DNA of 64,000 nucleotides from Euleptes europaea. Its lineage: Eukaryota; Chordata; Lepidosauria; Squamata; Sphaerodactylidae. Positions 56,296-64,000 of the stretch are shown in pieces. Numbering within the stretch: position 1 is the first letter of the stretch; each line of letters begins with the position of its first letter. Location of the stretch: positions 46,548,021-46,612,020 of the forward strand of contig NC_079320.1 of NCBI RefSeq assembly GCF_029931775.1, given 5' to 3'. The position numbers were made by a program, and so were the translations under genes. The notes below the pieces were generated by a model that did not search any database, was not told where the DNA came from, and saw only the letters and a program-made list of their open reading frames with translations.

Positions 56296-56597
56296 CAGTG
56301 ATATTCACTCTGCGGCTCACAGTGAGCCACATTCGCGATTACCATCAATCAAAAGAGCCTCATTTACTTCCATCTCTGGCTTGAGGCTTGCACTTCAGGG
56401 AGGATTTGCATCTTATCCATTCCTCTGGTGGTGGCTAGTTCAACGTGGAAACCACCTGCCAACCATCAGACAAGGATATTGTCCACTCTCCTGTAACATG
56501 AGGCAGGTGCCACATCGGGGAAACATGCTCAGAAGTGCCATAGGTGGCAAGTCAAGGAGTTACATGTGGCTCCCGAGCCACTGTGTGAGCGTCACTG
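56296..56597. mobile_element. hAT-like non-autonomous element
   Basis: The left end CAGTGATATTCACTCTGCGG and the right end read inwards, CAGTGACGCTCACACAGTGG, are imperfect inverted repeats starting CAGTG, as is usual for hAT MITEs. The GGCTC...GAGCC subterminal blocks also pair. I could not find a convincing 8-bp target duplication. The element lies about 440 bp downstream of the MAP9 stop. Confidence 0.55.
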
Positions 56598-57035
56598 CAA
56601 TCGATTGTACATGCTCATGCTCTCCTGGTATAAATCACAGATGATTATGCTGCCTGCTTTTACGTGACAGCTATGTACCCACAGTACTGTCTTTTCAGCA
56701 TCCCCAGTCTCTCACGCATCAGTTCTTATGATGTAACTTGCCTGTCAAATGCTGCACTATGTATTTTGAAGTTGCCAGTAGCCTTGGTCAAATTCATTGG
56801 AACAATGAGATTTACCTACACAAAATAGTGGAATTCACTGTGCAAACTGCATTCTTGAATTCTGGGAGCTGCACGAGTATCACCTATTTAGATCTACAGT
56901 GTTCCCATATCAGAGAGCCAAATCATGACTTTAAAGAAAGGATGCAAGAGCCATTTTCAATTCACATTAAAACCAGGTGTTATGCAGTAATGATGATGGA
57001 AGAATTCTGGAACGTTCCTCACGACAATGAGCATC
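56598..57035 (-). other. MAP9 3' flank / probable 3' UTR start
   Basis: Minus-strand sequence directly downstream of the MAP9 stop. It is unique and AT-balanced, with no obvious AATAAA. The 122-codon plus-strand frame at 56738-57106 overlaps the MAP9 exon in the antisense direction and is a shadow. Confidence 0.5.
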
Positions 57036-57158
57036 TCAATAGCTTCTTGAAGACACAACCTTGCCGGGTGGACTCCATGGAGGGGGTGTTTCATCCTCAA
57101 GGATAACCTGGAGCTTCTTTTGCTTTTTCTGGATCCTGTCCTCCAGCTCTTTCTTTTC
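57036..57158 (-). CDS. MAP9: MAP9 last coding exon with stop codon
   Basis: This exon is 123 bp: 40 codons plus TGA. The acceptor is a weak-pyrimidine ATTATCAAAAG just above 57158. It reads EKKELEDRIQKKQKK, then LQVILEDETPPPWSPPGKVV and SSRSY. It aligns without gaps to the 40-residue human C-terminus as I recall it (ENKEKQERIERKQKK, then RHSF, then LPPWSPPSR). The PPWSPP motif and the charged helix before it are kept. The stretch equivalent to human Arg-His-Ser-Phe, which holds the reported Aurora-A site Ser625, reads Leu-Gln-Val-Ile here. Confidence 0.93.
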   Translation of the reverse strand, partial: EKKELEDRIQKKQKKLQVILEDETPPPWSPPGKVVSSRSY

Positions 57159-60100
57159 CTTTTGATAATAAAATAGATTGGGTGGAAATGATCCTTTACA
57201 TAAATGGTAGATTAACCTACAAAACACCCTTAGCTACATTTACAAAATCACCGGCATGCAAGGTGCTTCTTTCTATCAGCTTATCTCCATGTTTATCTCC
57301 ATCTATGGAAGTTGTCCATGCTCAATTACGGCGGGTTATACTGTTGTCCATTTCAACTAAATATTCTCTTTACATTATGCTGCTGATGCCATAAGATTGT
57401 AATGACATTTTAATATCTTTAAATATCAGAACAAGGCAATTAGAATAATGAGAGGTAAAGAGAATGCTTGTGGTGACTACTTGCAGTTCATGATCAATTA
57501 ACCTTTTTCTCAAGTTCTCTCATTAAATCACTATTTCAACATCAGCATCTAGCTTGTGATCGTAATAAATATTTGAACATCCATATGGGGTAGAGAAATA
57601 TGATCACTTAAAAATGGTTACCAGATACTACAGTTAATAAATATCAATAGTTACTACTATTTCTCTATAAAGACTGCTGCCCTTACAAGAACGTATTTGT
57701 TACCATCTACAATATTTCAAATACTACCAAACAAAAACCGCACAACAAGGATTTCTTCAATGCACCTTTGGAGTCTATTACAAAATGTATCACTCTGAAA
57801 GCCATGGTCATTTGTTATCCTAACTCTCCTGACTGTTCAAAAGGCTTAAAAATCAGTAAGGGCAGGCAGACCTTCACCTCTCCAAGGCTTAGAGAAGGGA
57901 TGATTTGGAACTCGACCTCAGCTAAATGCTGAAGTCACAACCGGATTCAGCACACTATTTCCATCACCAACAAAGGCTGCCTCCTAGCAGCAAACTCTTT
58001 GGATGAGAGAAGACTATATATGTTAAACTGATTGCCTCTGAAGCACCCGAAGGATACTGAAATTTTTCACCCAAGGAGTAAGTGTGAAGTTAGTTCCTTC
58101 CAAGGTCTCACCATTATATAAAAAAAGTTCGCAGTGTTACACAGACAGTATATAGTGGCCAGTAATAAAATATGGTTTCTCCTCCTATGATACCTCAGAG
58201 GAATGACTTTATGATCAACATGATTTGATTGAAAAAATTTGATTATTCTTATAAAGTTATTGAGCAAGAACTTCCCAGATTACAGCAGTACTGATTTGAA
58301 TTAAAAATTTGGAAACAAGTAACACACACAGCATTTTTAAGGAGGCTGTTCTAAGAATGACATTAGCCTGCCAATATAAGTTTATGCAAAAAAGCATGAT
58401 ACAAGAGCTATTTATGCCTCCAAGCCTGAAGAGTCTTTCAAGCCTCATAAATTACTCTTTTTCTCTTACAGGAATAGTAAGCCAATAAAATAGTAAGCTT
58501 TCCATAAAACTGTGTTTAATTCAACATGCCAAGTGTGATATTCTTCACCATTTAAACCTTGTAGACGACGGAAAAGGAAAAATAAGACCTGAAGGCTGCT
58601 ATTCAATGATTTTTTCTTCAGAAGCAGTCTTACTAAGCGCAACAAAATTTACTCCTAAGTAAGTGTACAGAGAATTGCAGCAAATGGTTTGTTACAGCAC
58701 ACTGTACTGTAGGGAAAGAGTGACCTCAGTTGCTGAAGTTCAGTTAAAAAAAAATTAGGGGAGTCAGCTACAATTTTGTGGAAAGGAGATTGCTTGTAAT
58801 AGAATATGTATTTGAAAGTTTGCTAACCAATCAGTTGTTCTTCATATATTACTTCCTACTCTGCAAGCAACTGCCATACAATGATTTCAAACTTGTGCTG
58901 GAATCCTCAGCACAAAGGGCTTACCTTGCTGTAAACACTATTAAGAGTGTACACCAAGGGTCCATCTGTACCCACCATAAATGCAATATATTGAGGATTC
59001 CAACAGAAAAAAGGTCTTTCCCAGAATTCTTCCCCTACTCCTCCAATTTTCCCAATAGAAAAACTGGAGATTTGGGAGGGAGCACTAAAAGTGACTCCTA
59101 AAATGTTTTCTCTGTTGCAGTGAGTGAAACACTTTTTACGACAAGGTCTCACTCATTCAAAACTGGTTGTATACACTTAAAAAAAATTCATGTTAATTGT
59201 GGATCTGGATTTTGGGCAGGGCACTGTTTTCGTTATCCTGATTTTTCTGGAGTGTTACTGGTTTGGGATATTTTTGGGGTCTCACAAATTCATGACCATT
59301 TTTTTGGGGGGGGGCTACCACACATGCCATTTCCTCCCTGTGCCACTTGGGGGGCTTTTATATAAAACTGGCAATAGTCAAGTCAGAGAACCTGAGACAC
59401 AAATTGCTGTACTGTTACATTGATACTGATGTAACAGCATAAACAATGGTTACATCAGATTCTCTGACTTCCCATCTTGCATTTTTTTTAAAGTAAATCT
59501 CTACCCACTTTCATTAAGGAGATATAAAGAAAAAATCATATGACCCCAACAAAATCAGAAGCATTGCTGGGCAAAAGCCCTACCTGGCCCCACTCACTTC
59601 CTAAAAATACTTGGCAGGCACAAAGCTATTTGCATGCAGGCTTGCAGGAAGCTCAGCATAAAGCACTTTATGGACAGCTGCAAAAGAGCTCAGCTTTTAA
59701 GTATGCCTTTGGGATAGAAAGGCAAAAAAAAAAAATGTCCCTAGGAAATAAGTAGTGTGATCCCTCGAGGGGCCAAAAAATGAATGGCTTTGTAAATTAA
59801 TTTGTTATTAAATGCTGATGAGCTATTCAGGAAATTCTGAGAGAATCACCTCAATGCACCAGAGGTGTTCACGGTTCATGCAGCAGACATAATAGCAATG
59901 ATTCCTAGTAGCTTGGGAAAGAATGATATTTATTCAGGCACAAAAGTACTGCTGCTTGAGTGCTAGTAAAATGCGACCTCACTGGGGGACAAATGGATGT
60001 TCAACATATGGATGTTCAACAAATGAAAAACCATGTATATGTACATGTATATGTACTAGAACACGGGGTCATCTGCTAAAGCTGGAGGGTGAGAGATTCA

Positions 60101-63100
60101 AAACAGATAAAAGGAAGTAGACCGATCCTGCATTGAGCAGGGGGTTGGACTACATGGCCAGTATGGCTCCCTTCCAACTCTATGATTTTATGATTCTATG
60201 CCAGTCGGACATAAGTCAGACAGGTTCTCTTTGAAGCCCGAAGTGTTCCAGCTGTTGCGATTTGTACCCTGAGTAGCATGACAAGGTATTAGACAGTTTC
60301 CCCAAAGCCAACGTAAAAATATCCAGCAGTCTTATTTGATTGTGAACTAATATTTTAAAAAATACAACACAACGTGTACTTGATTGCTTTTCCAAAGATG
60401 ATCCAATGGCCATGCCATGCAAACCAGTGGTTTTATTTGCATGTTACAATTCCACATCTTGAGTCATATCAACAGCACTGAGTAGCAGGCAGGTTAGACT
60501 TAAACAACCAATAAGAATGCTCAAACCTTCATATGCATTTCTGTGCCAAAAATTCTCTCTCTCAAACACACACACTATAAATATTAAATACAACTATTCT
60601 AACAATTGTCATTAATGGAAATTTTATCTTTAAAAGTGGTTGCCTTGTATCTAAATTCACTCACTTTTGCAGCTGCTGCTGCTGCTAGGTTTTGCTGGCT
60701 CTGGGCTGTGCTGACCTTCAGAAGCGGTTGTTCCTGACAGTGAACAGGAGAAGAGAAGACTCTACTGTCTCTGACTATAATGATTAGGACTGCCAGTACT
60801 TAAGTAGTGGTAGATAAAGTGGCATAAGTAACCTGTCTTGCTCTACACAGAAATAAGTGATTCCCCAAGTATTAAAAAAATGAATAAATCCAGAACTATA
60901 GTGACTGAAAAAAATGCCTTAAAAAAGGGAATCATACTAGCAGAAGCATCTGTATGTACGTTAGAACAGTTTTCACAGGCCTTCTAGGTAACTAATATTA
61001 TCTAAATTATCAATATACATCTTTCAACTGCCAGAAAATACTGTATTTTCTGGCGTATAAGACTACTTTTTAACCCAGGAAAATCTTCTCAAAAGTCGGG
61101 GGTCGTCTTATACGCCGGGTGTCGTCTTATACGCCGGATGCTGAATTCCGAGCAGGACTAGAGAATCTGCCTGGGGAGCCGCCTCCGCTCTGTCCATGTC
61201 CACCGGAGGAGGGAGGGGAGGCGAGCCCGGCAAGGATGCTCACTGCCCGGCTCGGAGTCGGAGCCAGGCGCGCCGGGGTGCACGGAGGGAAGTGCTCGGC
61301 TGCGCTCCAGCAGCAGCACAAGGCAGGCAGGCGGCTGGCTGGCTGGCCGGGGCTGGGGTGGCCACTCTCTTCTCCCGGCACAGGGTGTTTTGGCTGCCGC
61401 CTAGCACACCCAACATGCCCCCTTTCCTCCCCGGCCTCCGCTTCAGCTTCTGTCTTTATGGGTTTCCCTCCCCTCCAAACCTTCCTTTAGCCCCGTCCTC
61501 CGCGGGCCGTCGGCTCAGTCCTCCCCTCGCCTTTAGCCTCGCCCTTCTCAAGGGCCCTTACTCTCGCCCCCGTTCCCCTCTTCTTCCCCGCTCCCTTCTC
61601 CCCTCGCCGACTCCCCCCGAGAGCCACGTCCCGCCGCTTCGGGCTCCCACCCTCCCGCCGGAGCCCGGGGCTGAGCCTTGGCTACAGCCGGCGTCTCTGG
61701 CTGTGGGGCTCCCGCTGCCCGGGGAGGCTCCCTCCCCGCCTCGCCTCCAGGATTTGCTCCGGCCGGGCCGGGTCGGCACACACTCTTCCATGCAGGGAGG
61801 TCGGCCCCGGCCTCCTCCTGTTTCTCCCGCCAGCCCCGCCTCCTGGCGCGCTGCCAGCTCGTTCGGCCGCCCCCGCCCTCTTTCTCCCGCCCTGGTAAGT
61901 GGTGTTGTTTCCCCGGGGGTTGAGCCGCCCCAGGAGGACCGGGGGTGGCCGCGGGGTTGGGGAGCAGTCCCAAGGGCCGGCCCTAGGCCGCGGACTCGGG
62001 TTGGGCCGCTCCAGGAGGTCTGGGGGCGGCCGCGGGGTTGGGGCGCAGTCCCGAGGGCCGGCCCTAGGCCGCGGACTCGGGACAATCCCAAGCTCTATAT
62101 TTTAACTGTAAAAATGGGGGGTCGTCTTATACGCCCAGTCGTCTTGTACGCCGGAAAATACGGTATGTCCCATTTTTAAGGTAGATTGAAAAATGAGGGA
62201 ACGCTGGTTGAAAATGCAGTTTTATAGCTATTATGTGCAGGCCTTTTTCTCCTAGGTATCATCATGCTACTAAACTTAAGTGGAATAATACAGAGGGCAC
62301 ATTCCTGTGACCTGAACTGTCTATAATTACAGGAAATTCTGCAGAACATTATTTTTCTATATAATTAGTACAAACAGCATCATATTTTTGTGAGATGTGC
62401 TTTGTAAAGTGTGTTGTACATGCCTAACGTCTGCAATTGTTTTCCTGATATACCCTTAAAAGAACCTTTGTTAAAATTAGACTATACTGCCTTCACCTGG
62501 TCATTGTTATGCAAAGAAAGTCTGTACACAAAACATTACTGTTCCAATTTTTGCATATAACCGCAACAAAACTTACCAGCCATTTTTCATATTCTTCTAT
62601 AGCTTTTTTATCCTTTTCCTCCTTCTCAAATTGTTCTTCTACTTCTTTTTTTCTTTCTTGGGTTTTTTCTTTTTTCTTTTGCTTCATGAATTCTTCTTTT
62701 TTCTCATTCCTAGAAGTACAACAGTAATTGTTCTCAAATACGAAGCAAATAAAACTTTAATCAAAGGCGGTAGCAATATTGTGATACAGTGATATATACC
62801 TTTGAGCTATGAATGAAAATACATTAATTCTCTTCTGTCCTCAGAGCTGCTTGGGTTGGGTGGCTGCTTACAATCTAATACATACATCTACTAATAATAA
62901 ATAATATACATAAAATTCAATTCCACACAACTTACCATTTTTCAACAGCAGACCTGCTATCTTTCTTTTTCTCTGCAACCCCCTCCTCTTCTTGCTTCTT
63001 CTTTAATCTTTCAACTCTTTTCTCCCTTCTTATTTGCTGTTTTAAGTATTCAGCTTTCTTTTCTTTCCATTTCTCAAAAGCCTAAAAAACCCAGAAAGCC

Positions 63101-63837
63101 TATCAGGAATGCCATTCTTTTAGAGTTGTAAACCAAGAAAAGGATTTCTAGCTGTCTTAAACTAATTTATCAATACATTAATTGATTGATATTAAATAAA
63201 TTTCCAAGTAATCGAATTAATGTATTTAACAAGCATATGCAGCTGCCTTATGTTAGAAGGAAAAGTAATCTTTTTAAAAATTCTCTATACTCCAGAACCC
63301 AAATAGTCTAAGCCCCACATCAGAATGTGCCCTCCATTCTCAACCTTACAGATTAAAACTGGGCCCACTCAGTAATCAACTACAACTTTAGTAATCAATA
63401 GGTTTATTAAAGATAAAGCACTCTTGCTTGTTATATTCTTCATTCATTGGCATTACAATTTTTGAAAATATCATTGCTAAGTTGCTGTGGGGAATGCCCA
63501 AAGTTGAAGTTATCCTGGTGCTAAGTGTGTTATTCAAATGACTAGTTTACAAATAGATTTATTTACATAATTCTACACTCATTAAGCTGTACAGAATTAA
63601 GCATCTTTATAATATCCATTTCTTGAAAGCTCCTTCCCCAGGTTTAATATTGGAAAGGTAAATATTTCTCACTGCCTTTTGTGCTTCTTCTTTTTTCTTC
63701 TCATTTAGTTCTGCTTCTTTCTTTTTCTTTTCTTCTTCCAACCTCTTTTTTTCAGCCAATTTCTTTGCTTCCTTTTCTTTCATAGCCTTCCAAGCTTCAA
63801 AGGATGCAGTTGCTTCTTCTTTCTTAGCAGCTTGTTT
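57036..63837 (-). CDS. MAP9: MAP9 (microtubule-associated protein 9 / ASAP), C-terminal four exons; gene continues past the right edge
   Basis: MAP9 binds microtubules through its C-terminal coiled-coil region. It acts at the mitotic spindle and in cytokinesis and is linked to ciliary axonemes. The joined exons 63837-63673, 63081-62936, 62709-62577 and 57158-57036 encode about 188 residues, rich in Lys and Glu. They carry the repeated pattern Ala/Ser-x-x-x-Phe/Val-Glu-x-Trp (SFEAWK, AFEKWKEKK, AVEKWNEKKE, EEYEKWL) and a C-terminus with PPPWSPP. As I remember human MAP9 (about 647 aa), the match runs without gaps over the last two exons. All three introns have GT/AG ends and compatible phases (0, 2, 0), so the gene looks functional. 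The upstream two thirds are outside the window. No clear AATAAA lies just downstream of the stop. A CCDC34-type coiled-coil protein was considered, but the C-terminus fits MAP9. Confidence 0.93.
57227..60052. other. Intronic AT-rich sequence without further recognised features
   Basis: This part of the MAP9 last intron has no credible exon. A short fragment near 58620-58685 (CTAAG..., TTTACTCCTAAGTAAGTGTA, ATTGCAGC) resembles other fragments at 55750-55855 and 13460-13535. These are probably pieces of one old dispersed repeat. Confidence 0.5.
60053..60199 (+). repeat. Chimeric LINE 3' tail (two CR1-like ends joined)
   Basis: Positions 60053-60118 match the opening of the CR1-like tail seen in full at 27541-27970 (GGGTCATCTGCTAAAGCTGG...GGAAGTA). 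The sequence then switches to a different CR1 terminus (GGGGTTGGACTACATGGCC...CCAACTCTATG) ending in ATTTTATGATTCTATG 8-mers, the classic CR1 3' signature. Confidence 0.8.
61039..62165. mobile_element. 1.1-kb non-autonomous DNA transposon with CpG-rich interior, in the MAP9 last intron
   Basis: The ends are inverted repeats: TACTGTATTTTCTGGCGTAT at the left and, read from the right end, TACCGTATTTTCCGGCGTAC. They match at about 24 of 28 positions. Each end starts with TA, which would fit a TA-target (Tc1/mariner-like) element. Subterminal copies of GTCTTATACGCC follow. The interior (about 61140-62095) is extremely CpG-rich, unlike the AT-rich intron. It contains a tandem duplication of about 108 bp (around 61890-62090, units sharing GGCCGGCCCTAGGCCGCGGA) and a consensus-like splice donor CTG/GTAAGTGG near 61893. 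No transposase frame is seen. The long frames through it look like GC artefacts. Confidence 0.75.
62166..62572 (-). other. MAP9 last intron, 5' part
   Basis: Intronic AT-rich DNA between the GC-rich TIR element and the penultimate exon donor. No feature is recognised. Confidence 0.6.
62577..62709 (-). CDS. MAP9: MAP9 coding exon (penultimate)
   Basis: This exon is 133 bp. Its first base completes the split Trp codon, and 44 codons follow. The acceptor is TTGTACTTCTAG and the donor is CTG/GTAAGT. It encodes NEKKEEFMKQKKKEK and then QFEKEEKDKKAIEEYEKWL, close to the human NEKKEAFFKQKEKEK...DKDKQAINEYEKWL. The Lys/Glu-rich helix is intact with no stop. Confidence 0.93.
62710..62935 (-). other. 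MAP9: MAP9 intron (226 bp)
   Basis: Short phase-2 intron with GTAAG donor and TTCTAG acceptor. No internal feature. Confidence 0.85.
62936..63081 (-). CDS. MAP9: MAP9 coding exon (third from last)
   Basis: This exon is 146 bp: 48 codons plus two bases of a split Trp codon. The acceptor is TTTTTTAG and the donor is ATG/GTAAGT-like. It begins AFEKWKEKKAEYLKQQ and ends EKKKDSRSAVEK plus the split W. The human equivalent, from memory, is AFEKWKEKKMEYLKEKN...AEKKKDNLTAVEKW. It is highly charged and coiled-coil-like. Confidence 0.93.
63082..63672 (-). other. MAP9: MAP9 intron (591 bp)
   Basis: Phase-0 intron with GTGAGA donor and TTTTTTAG acceptor. AT-rich unique sequence. Confidence 0.85.
63673..63837 (-). 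CDS. MAP9: MAP9 coding exon (fourth from last)
   Basis: This exon is 165 bp (55 codons) and phase 0 at both ends. The acceptor is TTTCTCTAACAG and the donor is GCA/GTGAGA. It encodes KQAAKKEEATASFEAWKAMK followed by a Lys/Glu-rich helix ending EEAQKA. Human MAP9, as I recall it, has a very similar AAKREEALASFEAWKAMKEK stretch. The segment is predicted to be a continuous charged helix in the microtubule-binding C-terminal half. Confidence 0.92.
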
Positions 63838-64000
63838 CTGTTAGAGAAACAAACACGCTGTGAAAAGTCTGAACAGTTCATTATCCTTAAAGTTGTTGTC
63901 GAAGGGAGGGGCAAAGCTTGACAGGAAATCAAACTGATAAGTAAATGGTTAGTTTTCACAATTTGCTTCAAAAATATATGACATTCAACACTTTGCACGA

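Larger units (their letters stand above)
57159..62576 (-). other. MAP9: Last intron of MAP9
   Basis: This 5.4-kb phase-0 intron has a GTAAGT donor and an AG acceptor. It is mostly AT-rich unique sequence. It carries a LINE-tail chimera (60053-60199), a (CTG)4 tract near 60670 and the GC-rich TIR element at 61039-62165. I see no additional exon in it. The flanking exons join directly, as in human. Confidence 0.85.

Noticed and set aside
56738-57106. 122-codon plus-strand frame
   Set aside because: Overlaps the MAP9 last exon in antisense. It has no domain and is a shadow frame.
61196-62179. 327-codon plus-strand open frame
   Set aside because: Pro/Arg/Gly-rich translation of a CpG-rich transposon interior. 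Several frames on both strands are open over the same stretch, and the frame continues into the transposon end.
62577-63837. CCDC34 or a generic coiled-coil protein instead of MAP9
   Set aside because: The exon order, the SFEAWKAMKEKEAKK and AVEKWNEKKE words and the PPWSPP C-terminus fit MAP9, while the CCDC34 tail is different.

Overview
The window looks like nuclear DNA of a squamate reptile, possibly a gecko-like lineage, though the species cannot be fixed from sequence alone. The clues are the mobile elements. There are tRNA-derived and 5S-rRNA-derived SINEs whose tails match the 3' end of Bov-B/RTE LINEs, CR1/L2-like LINE tails, Penelope-like fragments with a hammerhead-ribozyme-like core, and very many short hAT-like elements ending in TAGGGTTGCCA...TGGCAACCCTA. 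Nothing bacterial is present. Nearly all open reading frames in the window are chance frames in repeats or intergenic DNA.

The only host protein-coding gene I can support is the 3' end of MAP9 (microtubule-associated protein 9, also called ASAP), on the minus strand at the right edge. Four exons are readable: 63673-63837, 62936-63081, 62577-62709 and 57036-57158. They have GT/AG splice sites and compatible phases. Together they encode about 188 C-terminal residues ending in a PPPWSPP block and a stop. The rest of the gene lies beyond position 64000. The 5.4-kb last intron holds a chimeric LINE tail and a 1.1-kb, very GC-rich inverted-repeat element.

Positions 1-57035 lie downstream of MAP9. 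In human the neighbour in that direction is NPY2R, and no NPY2R-like reading frame occurs here, so this is intergenic DNA. It is layered: hAT-like elements inside SINEs and inside each other, SINEs inside a Tigger1-like element, a retroelement inside a hAT-like element, and one solo LTR (2595-3189). GC-rich islands lie at about 0.7-1.4, 3.2-4.9, 8.75-8.95, 47.0-48.9 and 61.1-62.1 kb. All look repeat-derived or non-coding rather than like host genes.

The points most worth a second look are these. The last MAP9 exon lacks the serine equivalent to the human Aurora-A site. Two TIR elements with related ends carry CpG-rich, gene-like interiors. A 221-bp near-perfect palindrome contains a hammerhead core on both strands. 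A Tigger1-like element is very close to the mammalian one. A 130-bp palindrome extends past the end of a hAT-like element. An alternating hairpin array lies at 48.4-48.9 kb. I found no complete tRNA, rRNA, snRNA, miRNA or CRISPR features.
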